Below, piece by piece: positions 23,115-34,309 of a stretch of DNA of 64,000 nt. The notes under the pieces are model-generated. The model did no database searches and had not been told where the DNA came from. It worked only from the letters and a program-made list of their open reading frames with translations. How positions within the stretch are numbered: the first letter of the stretch is position 1; each line of letters begins with the position of its first letter. The DNA lies in assembly GCA_018902385.1 (NCBI GenBank), contig JABSSW010000073.1:62001-126000 (forward strand), given 5' to 3'. The position numbers and the translations under genes were made by a program. Source of the DNA: Physcia stellaris. Taxonomy: Eukaryota; Ascomycota; Lecanoromycetes; Caliciales; Physciaceae.

Positions 23115-23623
23115 TTAGCGTATGCAGAACTCATCGAAAAGCTCGCTTAAATGCAGATTCGCAAATCTTCTTTTCGCAATACTACGAATAAAAAACGACT
23201 TTCGCAATTTCGAATTTTTGAAATATCTGAAAACGCATAGTTGTTTGAAATGTTTTAATTGATATACACAACAATTGTTGTTCGATTTAATAATCGTTAC
23301 ATGCATTAACATGTTTTTTTTTGTATTGAAAGCACGAGAGAAATTGAAGTTCAAATATTTGCTAAAATAAGCTTAAATTTAGTATATCTTGGCAATTTTG
23401 TTTTACAACATTGAAATTTCAATGTTGTAAATACATTGTTTTGAATTTGTAAATGAATTAAGTCATATATGTTCAAACAATAAAACAAATTTTCAATCAA
23501 TTTGTACTTGTTGTTGTTATGAAAATCTCAATTATTGACGAAAGTTCGTTATAATTTCTTGCGGGGAGGGGATTTGCGGATCCGCATTTAAGCGAGCTTT
23601 CCGATGAGATATGCATACGCTAA
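23115..23623. mobile_element. MITE, TA-target non-autonomous DNA transposon
   Basis: The two ends are inverted repeats of about 56 bp, differing at only 7 positions by eye. Each reads inward from TTAGCGTATGCA and contains AAGCTCGCTTAAATGC. The element is 509 bp and flanked by TA on both sides (23113-23114 and 23624-23625), as expected for a Tc1/mariner/pogo-type target. The interior is AT-rich and has no transposase. Five of the seven end differences are transitions in which the left end is the AT-richer copy. Most fit the same C-before-pyrimidine pattern seen in the copia element. Confidence 0.85.
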
Positions 23624-24091
23624 TAAGCGATTGCCGCAGTTGCAGCGGCACGCTCGGCAGCAGATGAATTGATTCGGTCTCGGGCCCACCTATCACGGGC
23701 CCACGAGAACGGAGTACGGTACAGTCCCCTGACACAGCAGATGGTCAGCGTGGATTAGATATAAGGCTTGAAGAAACCTGCGAAGTAATCACGTCTCTTA
23801 TTCGACCTTCGGCCATGCTATCAAGTTATTGCCATTAATGCAGCAGAGAATGCGGAAAGCTCCTAGCTATCCTGCAACTAAGACATCTTCCTAGTCTGGG
23901 GAGAGTTTTCCGAAACCACCTGCTCACACACATTGGGACTCCTACTAGTCTGCTGGATGACTGAGTATAAGTCTGCCTGGACAATTCAGAAAGCAGTCCG
24001 TAGCAAATCCCCGGCGATTTGACCTTCTGCTGCACCACTCACGGCAACTAACGCGTCTACCTTCTAACGCTGCTCTTGCTCTTACTCCGAC
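23624..24091. other. Spacer between the MITE and a secreted-protein gene
   Basis: No gene is supported in this 0.47-kb stretch. A short direct repeat (cgggcccac) occurs twice at about 23680-23705. Confidence 0.35.
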
Positions 24092-24715
24092 CTATCCTAA
24101 CACCGGCGGAGTATATCCCGGAACCTGATCACTCACATCCGGCACACTCACATTCCCAAACCACGCCGGCGGCCCAACCATAAACCCCGCCGCACCACCC
24201 TCGTTATCAGCGCGCCACTTCGGGTTCCCATAACTGCTATCCTCGCCCGAGGCAAGGTACTGCACGCCCAGGACGCCCGCCTGCGAGCCCTCATACGCGT
24301 GCTGCCCCGTGCCGACCAGCATGCACTCGACGGTGATTTTCTGGAACGTGGCGACGCAGTTCTCGTAGCTCCAGTTCACGGGGGGCTGAGGGTTGAGGGC
24401 TCCGAAGAGGAGATGCGCTTCGCAGGCCCCGGCCTCGGTGCCGGGGTTTGTGGCGGTCGCTTTGAGGCCGCGGGAGGGATAGCGCGCGGAGGCGTCAGTG
24501 GTGAGGGAGCAGAGGGTGGAGATCACGTTGTCGCATAGCGGCTGCACGGTCACGGGCTGGAGGGCCGCGGGGTTGATATTGGTGGAGCGCAGGCGGCCTG
24601 TAGGGTCTTCGGCGCAGGTTTCTTCGAGGGATGTGAAGAATACTCGGTCTCGCTGTCTGGGGAGGAGAGGCGAGCTGAGGGTTAAGGGCAGGAGGAGGAG
24701 GAGTAGGGAGAGCAT
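24092..24715 (-). CDS. Small secreted protein of unknown function
   Basis: A single-exon frame of 207 aa begins with a strong signal peptide (MLSLLLLLLPLTLSSPLL) and a possible dibasic-type processing site (PRQR). The mature part has six Cys (ETCAED, PLCDN, TLCSL, GACEA, ENCVA, VECML) and a conserved-looking stretch (NCVATFQKITVECMLVGTG, then HAYEG). This resembles a broadly distributed family of fungal secreted hypothetical proteins that I cannot name. Codon use is GC-rich like the GH30 gene, and both encode extracellular products. It could act in host or substrate interaction, but nothing in the sequence shows this. Confidence 0.7.
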   Translation of the reverse strand: MLSLLLLLLPLTLSSPLLPRQRDRVFFTSLEETCAEDPTGRLRSTNINPAALQPVTVQPLCDNVISTLCSLTTDASARYPSRGLKATATNPGTEAGACEAHLLFGALNPQPPVNWSYENCVATFQKITVECMLVGTGQHAYEGSQAGVLGVQYLASGEDSSYGNPKWRADNEGGAAGFMVGPPAWFGNVSVPDVSDQVPGYTPPVLG

Positions 24716-26208
24716 TTGGGCGTTGAGTCGAAGAGATGTAATTGTAGATAGATCTCGCGGGATAGGATAAGAGGGGTTGGTTGTCTGATTCGTTCAAATG
24801 TGGGTTTGAGGGCTCGTTGAAGGGAGGAAGGAAGTGCTGGTCTTCTATACCTAGTCCACTGTTGTAACATCATCTCGCATATATAGATATCTCTCCTGGC
24901 GGGTAGCGCATAAAGAACCCTACTAACACGGATAATAAATACTTTAGCGAGGGGTTTCACAGCAAAATTGGCTCGTTTATCCCATGCACGGGCAAAATCT
25001 GGCCCTCGCGGCTTGGCATTACTATATATGAGCCGGTCCTGCCAAGCCACGAGGGCCACGGCTGAAGAGTTTCACCATTTCACAGATCTCTAGCACCGGC
25101 GCAGTCAATACTTGGTACCTAGACTTCGAATCCTGCTCTTGCTTGAGCAGCGATATAGCTGAACCGAGAGCCTTTATGACAACTTTGTTCAGTTGCTGTA
25201 AACAGACCTCTCGTCGTACTAGGAGTTTGATAGTACTTAGTTAGATGCGTGTAAGTGATTTAGCCTATCGATTGCTAGGAAGTGGACTCCGAAGTGCATA
25301 ATTGAGCAACTGAAAGATTAACCGGGACCAAGCTTGTCCCGGGCACGCTTCCGGGCCCCTGCCGTTTTAAACATTAACCTGATTTATAGACTACTGATTC
25401 CGGTGTCAAGACGCGAGAGGGCTCACGCGAAGAATCCATCATCGGTACCGACTGCGTCCATGCATCGCCCTCTCCAATATGATTTCCTTAGTGTGTCAAT
25501 AGCCCTAAAACACAGAATGATTGGGATAAGCGGAAAATTATCAGGCCAAAATGATGTCTTCGAAACCAATTCCTGACCACATTTAGCTTGCTTCCCCACA
25601 TATCACACACCGGCTGTCCTACAGGGAATGTCAGCAGACGAGGGCCGAACGCTCCTCCAAAACCTCAAAAGAATCGAAATTTGGGAAAAGCAACAGGATG
25701 AACACTTTAGGAAGCGACAACGATATCTATCATCACGCATCCCGTGAAATTTTAAACCAACACCGTGATGTCTCTCGATTACCTTTTGTAAGCTAGCGTG
25801 TTCGAAAGCGAGAGCTTTTCATAAATTTTGAGGAACGATAGAGAAAGGAGATTGTAATCGTACTCGTACGAGGAGGGCGCGGCAGTTCATTAGTGTCAAC
25901 AAGCCTCAAAGTAATCAAAAGCAAGTGTGGATGGTTCGAGTGTTGCACAGCGAACATCGATCGTGCATTATATCGACCCAAAATGGGGAGTGGACTTGTT
26001 AACCTGCTTGTATTCTTCCAGGGAGATATAACGATTTGGATGATATAGCGATTTAGATGCAAATGTCAATAATAGGATCCTGGCGGTAGACATGGTAATC
26101 AGGGTGCGTGTAACTGCTGTATGTTCCTCATTTCAGAAATTCAGAGTAGGTATAATCAGGCCCCATGTGTGCATAAGAGAAAAAAACATACATCACCTTC
26201 AAAGAGAA
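24716..26208. other. Gene-free spacer
   Basis: No gene, tRNA or repeat is supported across 1.5 kb. The short frames at 25334-25576 and 25793-26062 have no features that set them apart. Confidence 0.4.
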
Positions 26209-27786
26209 TCAATAGAGCCTGTCGTTATAATCCAGCCTGTCAGTCGTACTCACTTCGATCTCAGTCTTGATGTTGATCCCATGCCGGGGAAGCTCCACAT
26301 TCTCGCCATCCGGCTGATTACTTCCACCGTAGACCGACACGCCATGTCCGAATGGCCGCATATCGTCTGCTTCCTCGAGGTGGCTAAACGTGCCCTCGCT
26401 CAGCTTACTCCTCGAAGCTGCCCAGATGCGCTTCGAAGAAGATCCGCTTGTCGTCGTTTTCAGGGTGCTTTTGAGCAGAGGATGCTGGAACACGCCCTGG
26501 GTCACGATGGTGGCTAGAGGGCGCAGACTTGGAATGCAGGCGCAGACTACGGCCATGTTGGGTTCCAATGCGGACCATATACCGGCGTTGATAAAGTTCC
26601 CTAGAACAGTATCGATATCTCGACTCAATGAGCGTAGGGAGTGGTGGACTTACAAGTAACATCGGACCGTGACAGACTAGAAAGCACAACAATCCATATC
26701 ACGCTTACCAGAACAACACTACCTCCCAGTCAGCTTCTGCCTGAAAAAGCGCGGTCTTCCCACTTACAAGCCCGCAAGCATGAAAATAGCTGTCAATACC
26801 ATCTGTTGCCTGAAAGTAGTTCGAAGTCGAAATAGAAGCGGGATTGGCTAATCATTGTCAGCACCAGCTGTCCCCACGATACCGAGATGTTCTCATACAA
26901 GCGCAAAGATTAAGAAGTTGAGAAAGACATTGACTGATCCACTGCCCTTGAAAAACTTGTCTTCATCGAAGCAGTGCCCTTGAGCGGTTGGGTCGGCCTT
27001 ATCCCAAACAAAATGAAGGGGTCGACTATGTAGTTCAGTCTCCGGAGATCTCCTTCTAGGGTTAAGTACTATACCATTGGAACAAGATCGTGAGGTCAAT
27101 TCCAACCATGTAAACCACACAGACGATAGCAACCCAGACCAGGGTGCGCCTGAATCGTGGGACCGCGAAGATTCGGTGGTAGAATGCCAAGCTGGACACG
27201 TTTTGAGCGGCGAACTCTTTTCCATTGTTAATAGGCTTTCTCAGACTTACATGGAGAATTTCGAGAGTGTGGTCGCTGTGTGGAAGAATAGCTCAAAGAT
27301 GAACAGGCCCTTGAGCCAAAGCCTTTTCTTGTGGATCAAGAGTTCCTGGGGTTGCCAAATATAGATATGCCTTCCATAACCATTGGGTAATTCTGTAGAA
27401 GAATAAGATTGATGATCTTTGCCAATTGCAGAGATCAAAGGACCTACCACATAACAAGATGATAGGGCATATGATCGAAAAAACCTGAATCAAATCAGTC
27501 CTAGAGGTTGGTAAAAGAGTTTTGAGATTGATTACTAATGCAATCACTGCCCAGTAATCATCCCACTGTGCAGTCAGCGATACGTATGAGGCGGTAGCCA
27601 TCCGAAAGCGAAGCCTACCCAAAAGCCAGCCCTTGAAAGCTTTCGAGACAGTAGTCGCAAGCAGACGAACACGGTGGTAATGACAATTATGGATACGTTG
27701 GCCCCGATGATCCGTCCACGCTGATCGCCATTGACGTCGAAACCAGGTTCGCCGAAGGGAGCATTGAAAGGATCAGTTTCTGCCAT
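26209..27786 (-). CDS. SAT4/rhodopsin-domain integral membrane protein
   Basis: Nine exons can be placed with consistent phase: 27786-27619, 27565-27536, 27484-27448, 27392-27251, 27191-27075, 27025-26899, 26847-26768, 26718-26654 and 26600-26209. They give 385 aa. Several introns have perfect GCTGAC branches. Family hallmarks are DDYWAVIAL after the first span, GYGRHI, KFSILAFYHRIF, FQCRPLHFVWDK, GHCFDE, NVFLNFLIFAL and ALEPNMAVVCACIPSLRPL. These seven-span proteins form a large fungal family often called integral membrane or rhodopsin-domain proteins; their ligand is unknown. The C-terminal tail is cytoplasmic-like and polar. Two exons are only 30 and 37 nt, so automatic models may miss them. 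Confidence 0.85.
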
Positions 27787-29080
27787 GGTCGACTAGGCAT
27801 GAGATACTTGCACGGCTCAGATAGAGCTCGCGCGATTAGGTTTACGACATTTGTATTGTCCCTCCGAGAAGATCGTGGAGGTCAAAGAGGAAGACAGACG
27901 TCGGAGCTGAATTATTCTGTTTGCGAGGAGCTGAAAATCAAGGTCCCGGAGGTGGTGTACTGGTGTCTACTAGGCACTCTACGCCGTCTGATTCAGCAGC
28001 GCCACAGTCATTGGGCTGCATCAAAAATACCCGGAGTGGTTCCATGGCCATGGAAGATCGTGATCACGCTGGTTTGGTATGCTTCAAGGCAATTGGGTGG
28101 GCGTTTTCCCTTAAACCTGAAGTAGTGAAGTGGTGAGGGTTGCCATAGACCTGCAGGCGACCACCCGCAGTGTTAGTGCCGAAGATCTTGTTTCAGAGTG
28201 AGACCTCTACAAAATACTGTACTACCACGTCACTGGGGGCGGAGCTGGGCTTGCCAGTCGATGCTGCCTCTGTCGGCGCACGAGTAGAGTGCATGCGCAG
28301 TTATTACCATAAGTATGCAACAACAAAGACTGATGGCTGTGATCGTCAACATGTCATCTGCAAGCACAAGAATTGAGAAGAGCCAAGCGAACGCAATCGC
28401 CCCAACATTATTCTGTTGGTCTTGTAGCCCAAATCGGGCATGCCGACGAAGTGTTGTTCGTCCTCTGTTGACTTTCCAGTAAATTGATTCTACCAGGTTA
28501 ATCGTCATCAAGACATTCGTTACGGCACAACGCGTATTCGTCTTTGGCACAAAGCGTATGTGGACGATATGAAGATGACCTCTCCTATTGATTTTCATCG
28601 AAGTCGGATCATCGCAGGACTGTTGCTGTATCATAAGAATTAGCAACACCTACTACCAGACCATGGGTTAGTTTTCGAGATCACTAGCAAGTATCCGACT
28701 TGGGAAGAAATCAGAAAATGATGGTTCTTTCCTGATATGTTCATCTCCTCTGTTTCAAGAATGGGTAGACGTTTAATGTTGATGGGTATGTCACTGGCGA
28801 TGCAGGAGAGGCAAGATAGCACTACACCGGACCATGGGATAGGTACTTTGTAGGACTAAGTTTGATCTGTCGCCGCCATTAATCTTTCTGGAATTGGATG
28901 ATTGGTCATATCGGGTTTGGAGACAACTCTGACCTATCAATGTATATGTACTATTTGCCTCTAAACAGCCACCTCAGATATGAATAGCTTGGATGAATGG
29001 CGAAGATGTCAAGAGGAAGGATACAAGACTCGATAGTTACTGAAACTGTACTCGTTGAGTACATATGATCATGCTCACCT
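27787..29080. other. Gene-free spacer with repeat copy 4
   Basis: No gene is supported; the 108-codon plus-strand frame at 27799-28125 lacks any domain. The middle holds the best-preserved partner of repeat copy 1. Confidence 0.4.
28490..28850. repeat. Degenerate dispersed repeat, copy 4
   Basis: It matches copy 1 in order: cacaa.gcg.ta..cgtctttggcacaaagc, then accagaccatggg, then tatccgacttggga, then tagcac followed by ggaccatgggatag. Its left part also matches the copy at 43.85 kb (catatg...gacctct...gg.tcatcgcag). It has no coding capacity. Confidence 0.55.
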
Positions 29081-30596
29081 CTAAGCTTCAACTGCAGCCT
29101 CGCTAGACTTCTTTAGCGCCTGTAGACCTCTAGTGAAAACAGGCGACGCCTTCAGCTTCTCCCAATCATGCACCATCAACGAGTTCTCTCCAGAGTCAAT
29201 GACTGCCGCTCTGCCTCGCTCCTGCATCTCTCCCTCATACCGTGCCAAAGCCTCCACGATTGGCTTACCATCTCGACAATGCTCGCTCAGTGCCTGGCAA
29301 AGATAGGCAGCGTCGATTACGCCATTGTTGAGGCCTTGGCCTCGATCTACATGTTGTGAGTTACCGGTACTGATCTCCTTGGGAGAACGAAGGTTTGGGA
29401 TACATACGATAAGTCATAGGATGAGCCGAGTCGCCAGCCAAGGTCACGCGACCTTGCCGATTATCCCATGGCACCGTCCGCCATTCGGCAAGTCGATCAC
29501 ACCAGATGGTTGCATCGGAAGCAAGAGCTAGATAGGCCGACCGAAAGGGCTCCGCAACCTTCTTTGCCCGGTTCGTCCACTCCTGCCTGATCACTTCGGG
29601 GTCCTTAGGGACTGCGGATCCCTGATCTGGCCAAGTCAAGCTGAACATCCACTTCCAAGTCTCAGGTTTTGAGGGGTCTGAGATATCGTGTACTAATGTA
29701 GTAATCAGTGATGGGACTGTGGAAAGCCCAACGTTACATGCTACCTACGAGCCATGAATATACACTCTCCTTCTGGATGATAGCCCACAAACCACAGATC
29801 ATTGAGGTCTCCGATATTGCGAGATACATCTGCGGGTAGGCTCACAAGAGCTCCACAGCCCAGCAAGGGAAGAGGCTGTAAGGCCGCTTTTTCTTGCCCA
29901 AGAAGGTACTCGCGTACCTTAGAATTGGCTCCATCAGCTCCGATGAGAAGATTTCCTGTGGCAGCAGTATCATCATCAAACTTCGCAGTTACTGAAGAGC
30001 CATCATCGCTGCAGACCACGCCGTTCAGCCGTTTGTTGTACTAACAATAGGCAATTAGTCGGTCTGATCGGGGCTCATCTTGGGGAATTAAATCAATTAC
30101 TTGAATATCAAGTCCCTCTGCAATCAGGGCCCTGAACTTGGATCGGCTTAATCTGACGACATTGGGCGTAGGAAATTGCGCCAACAGCTCTCCAGATTCA
30201 GCATTAAACATAGGGAAGACATCCTGCGCGCTAAGCCCCCGAATTGGGTTGACCAGAGCATCCGTCAGTCTCTCACTGATATTGTCCGGCAGACATTCGT
30301 CGAATTGTGTTTTAGCGTGGTGAATCGCGAAATTCCAGTCCCGGCGGCGCTCGTTGAGGTAATTCTCTCGCTCGAAAAGCGTGCATCGAATATCCAGCTA
30401 TCGAGTGAAGGATCTGTCAGAGGGCCCAACGACGCAGTAGGAGATATTTACCAGCTTACATCTCTGCGCAATGAGGCAGCCGACCGAGCCTAGTTGCTAT
30501 AATTTTAACACAGTCGTTGATTAGAAGGTATGAGTATCACTCACCCGCCCCAATAATAAGGACGTGAAAGTCGCCTGGACTTTGTTGATGATCCAT
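29081..30596 (-). CDS. Class A FAD-dependent monooxygenase
   Basis: Six exons (30596-30545, 30489-30452, 30397-30101, 30040-29749, 29692-29408, 29346-29081) keep phase and give 409 aa. The N-terminus has the Rossmann dinucleotide fold in HVLIIGAGGSVGCLIAQ, followed by CTLFERENYLNERRRDWNF. The second FAD motif is LLIGADGANSKVR, and the GD motif is RVTLAGDSAHPM, continuing into RGQGLNNGVIDAAYL. Relatives (salicylate- and phenol-hydroxylase-like) use NADPH and oxygen to hydroxylate or epoxidise small aromatic or isoprenoid substrates; the substrate here is unknown. The protein looks complete and soluble. It lies about 5 kb from the OSC gene, with an F-box gene between. Confidence 0.85.
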
Positions 30597-32758
30597 CTTC
30601 TTACGAGGTTGTTCCACTAGTGCTGGAGTCTTCAAGATCAGATCAAGCAATGCTATCATCGGCAGGATCTTGATCTTAAATAGATGTAGGAGAGCGAAGA
30701 TCTTTTACTAGAATTTCTTCAAAGTCCCTGCGACGAGCTCCAGTACCAATCAGAAGCATGCCCGCTTGTAGTAGGTGCATGCCTAGCTGAAGGATTGCAA
30801 TCCCGTCGACCTAGACCTTCAATGGAGTGGTACCAAATATTATTAATCCTCCAAACAGTCCCAAGACGAAGAACCTGAGTGAGCGTGGAATTTTCGAAAA
30901 TATTACCACTTTCTCCTAGTCCATCTTAACTCCAATTACAAGACAATATTTCAACTATGTCCAGTGCTTTCAGTCGTTAAATCCAAAATCTCGCCTAGCA
31001 AGTCTGCCCTGTTGTCGCGCTGTTTAAAGCCCTCCCTGAATTGTCAAGCGTGACCACCCAAAATTTGAGATACGGGTTGTCGCCTGAGGCAGGAATGGGC
31101 GCCGCTGTTGACAGGAGGCCAATGAACAAACCATAGAGATTCGTAGTGAGGCTGTAAAATCGAGTTCGATTAAAGTGTGATCTTGAGAACAAGAATACCT
31201 CCCAAGGCGGCTTACCACATGTACCTATCAAGTCAAAATAATGCTAGCAGTGCTAGCTATTATTTGCAGCCAGCGCCTGAAAGTAGCGAACTGTGCCGTC
31301 TCTTTCAAAGTGCACACACTCTCTTCAAGCATTTGTCGAGAGGAAGTCATTGACGCGACCTTGAGATCGGGATATGTGTACATGGAAATGTTCATTCAAG
31401 AAGTTCGGTGGCGCTGAATGGAAATGCCCCACAGAGCACCGTGATCTGGTACTTTAGCTAAACGCTGGGTGCGTCTTCCGATATTCCGGGCCTCGGGCGC
31501 AACACTTTTCATCCTGCTCCCAGCTCACAATACAGCTACCTTCCTACAGACTCATCCGCTGATCTCAGCATGTCTTGTAATCTAATCTCGTGTCCTTGCT
31601 ACAACGAGGCAGCAGTTCTAAGGTCAAGGTCGTAGATATGGCGGTAATTCCAACAACAGGAATAATGGAGATTCCTCAACCCTGCCGACGTACGCGTTGT
31701 CTTGGAAAATCGTGCGGGTCTCATCGGCCATCTGTTCCTTGTTGAGGGAAGGAAATCGTCGTATGAGGCCGTTGAAGGCTTGGAGTGTAGACATCCTGCA
31801 GTATTGTACGGATTCCCAGAGTGCCTTCCTCCAGTCTACAAGCCAGCCAATTCTTACTTGTGTAGTCGACGATAATCATTGTCCTGAATGCCCATTCAAC
31901 TTCCCATACCATTGCCGAAACTTGTAGACGCCACTGAAGCAGGATACCGGGGTAAGTGCCGATATCGTGGACTGATCTATGTAATTCATCACCCTGGGGA
32001 AGTATTCTTCGATCTCCTAGACTCAGGCCATTAGATCTGCAAGGGCACCTGCTGGCGAGAAACCAGATCTAGTTGTCGTACTGTTTATGGGAAGGGATTG
32101 CCCGTACTGCCGTCCTCCTTCGGTTTGGCTTTTGAAGTTCCACCACTTGTGTGCGTCAATCCTGTTCGTGCTATTGCCTTGCATGCAATCCTGGCCCGAC
32201 AATGTGAAGAGGACGAAACAAAAAAATTCTGATATCGCACTTCTATTCCAAAATTGGTTGATTAGTGAGGTACAATTTCAGACGCTCCTACGCCAGACCA
32301 TCTGATGGCGGTGTATTTCTGTAATCGTCGTACAGTTCTTGATAAAGCATGAGACTTCACATCCTTTGCCATGCGCCTCGCTCGATAAGCAAACGAGGTG
32401 CCATGACATTATCCGTGTATCACATGTACTTTTGACGATGATATAGCAACACAGCGGGTACGATCATCCCTATCGACACCCGACCGTCCCGGATTGCACG
32501 CTCTAGAGTTATTTGAATCTCGATCTGAGGTAGTCTTTGCATTTATTGTTGTTTTCAAAAGTTGACCAAGAGCCAAGAACGTGGTTTCCTGTGGCGTGAG
32601 ATGTTGCCGAGAATTATGTAGGATAGTAGCATGACACAACTGCTCGGTTCCTAGGCCGACACTGTATTCTAAGAAACGGAGCAAGACCAAGGGTCTAAAA
32701 GAAATATCGGTCTGTAGAGCATGCTCAGAAGTCGAATCAGTGCCCGATGTCGAGTCTA
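30597..32758. other. Gene-free spacer
   Basis: About 2.2 kb without a supportable gene. The frames at 30995-31231, 31697-31927 and 32409-32792 have no domains or splice support. A block at about 32288-32301 (gccagaccatctgatgg) resembles the box of the dispersed repeat but is too short to call. Confidence 0.4.
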
Positions 32759-34309
32759 CTAGGTAAACCACTCCGGAATGATGGATTCCCATGTGGAGTC
32801 ATGGGGGCCAACGGGCAAGCCAGGATGTTGTCCACCATATGTAATGTAACTGAGGTATTCGTCGAGCTTTTCCATTTCCTCTCCCTCGTCGTCAGGATGA
32901 CAAGGCCACCACTGTCCACCACGATGACGGAATATGCCTTGTAAGCCCAAAACCTCCCATCGAGGTTTTAGACGTAGCATCGATAAGAAACCCTCCCACC
33001 TCCATTGTAAAAGATCAATATGACTGAGCCAAAGCCTTCCAAGATTAGGCATTTGGTGAAAGGCAAGCCTATAGAGATCGGGACCGCTGATGGCGAGACC
33101 AGCAATATAGAATTGAAACAAGCGCGGCCATGCTACGTTTCGAGGAAAGACGTCCTTGTAGGAGTAGCAAGGCTCGTCATAATCGCGAAGCAGGTGCCGT
33201 TGTCTCAAATCCATATTTTCAGTCGAGGTAAAAATCAAAGCTAGACGCTTGAGGCCAGACAACTTACTCAAAAGATTAGGAAGAAACCCAAGTGAGGTAG
33301 ACTGGGGTTGCAAATGGTCGTGTAGTTTTCGGGGTGTGATCTGTAGCTCGAGAGTCTCCAAGTACCACAGAGAATATATCATTTGGTGTGGAAAGCGGTC
33401 TTCCATGCCGTAACGGCTAAAAAAGTGGGGCGACAGACCCTCGACTGCATGCGTGCCAGTATCAAAGAAACTAATCCTTCGTCTCGTTTTCGAAAGTGCG
33501 CGTATTATTAATTGAAGATGGCGATCTCTGTCCAAACCATCCAGAAAATTGGGCTTGACTGGACGCGGATGAAACGTTCCCCATTTGCGGGACAGGGGTG
33601 AGCCTGTAAAGTTGAGCTCTGAGGGTAAAATAGGCTGAGCATCTTCGATAAGGAGCCCGACCTGTCGATTTCCACGATCCCAGACGTCGTCGTCCATTTT
33701 GACTGATCTCAAATTTGACAACTGGAACATACCTAAACATAAAGTGGGGTAAAACATAGTGATGCAGGCATGCTCATCTTCCTCAAGTTCTTCCCATCTC
33801 GCAAAGCCTTTCCTGACCATTGCGTCGTTGCCATACTTATCAAACAAAGACTGTGAAGATGAAGATTCTGTAGCACGAACCAGCTGAGCCAGTCGTCGGG
33901 GGTGAGTAAAATGGGTCGAGCGTCTTCTGAATGGATAGAAGATCGACCTGATCTCTTTAAACATAAGCTCAAAGTACTCTCGGTGAGATAATTCGTAAAA
34001 TGTTGAGACATCATAGATGATCTTCTTGACCGACGCTGCAAGCTGCGGACGACTGGTAATCGCTGTGAAGACTTCGAGATCCTTGGTGCGTGGCGAGACA
34101 TAGACCTGGTCAAACAGCAGCGGCGTGACAAGAGCGTTGCAAACACTGTTAACAAGGCGGGTCTGTTTGAGATCTGACTTCTCCAGGTGCGTAGCTACAA
34201 GGCCCATGATCTCAGGTGGCAAATAAGGTACCAGTCCTTCTGGTACGTGTGGAACATCGGGAGGAGATTGATGCCGACGCGTCAATCTTTGGCTTCGCCG
34301 TAGAGGCAT
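32759..34309 (-). CDS. F-box protein
   Basis: A single frame of 516 aa. After a basic leader (MPLRRSQRLTRRHQSPP) the F-box reads VPYLPPEIMGLVATHLEKSD followed by LKQTRLVNSVCNALVTPLLF. The same TPLLF box occurs in the two F-box genes at 11.5-15.1 kb, so these are distant relatives. The body carries Leu-rich stretches (LVNSVCN, LLSKLSGLKRLALIF). An SCF substrate-adaptor role is inferred from the domain. It is divergent from the OSC gene with a 1.5-kb gap. Confidence 0.75.
   Translation of the reverse strand: MPLRRSQRLTRRHQSPPDVPHVPEGLVPYLPPEIMGLVATHLEKSDLKQTRLVNSVCNALVTPLLFDQVYVSPRTKDLEVFTAITSRPQLAASVKKIIYDVSTFYELSHREYFELMFKEIRSIFYPFRRRSTHFTHPRRLAQLVRATESSSSQSLFDKYGNDAMVRKGFARWEELEEDEHACITMFYPTLCLGMFQLSNLRSVKMDDDVWDRGNRQVGLLIEDAQPILPSELNFTGSPLSRKWGTFHPRPVKPNFLDGLDRDRHLQLIIRALSKTRRRISFFDTGTHAVEGLSPHFFSRYGMEDRFPHQMIYSLWYLETLELQITPRKLHDHLQPQSTSLGFLPNLLSKLSGLKRLALIFTSTENMDLRQRHLLRDYDEPCYSYKDVFPRNVAWPRLFQFYIAGLAISGPDLYRLAFHQMPNLGRLWLSHIDLLQWRWEGFLSMLRLKPRWEVLGLQGIFRHRGGQWWPCHPDDEGEEMEKLDEYLSYITYGGQHPGLPVGPHDSTWESIIPEWFT

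Noticed and set aside
25090-25165. tRNA-like box with ttcgaatcc
   Set aside because: The T-loop-like bases are not flanked by a pairing stem, and no acceptor or anticodon arm can be drawn.
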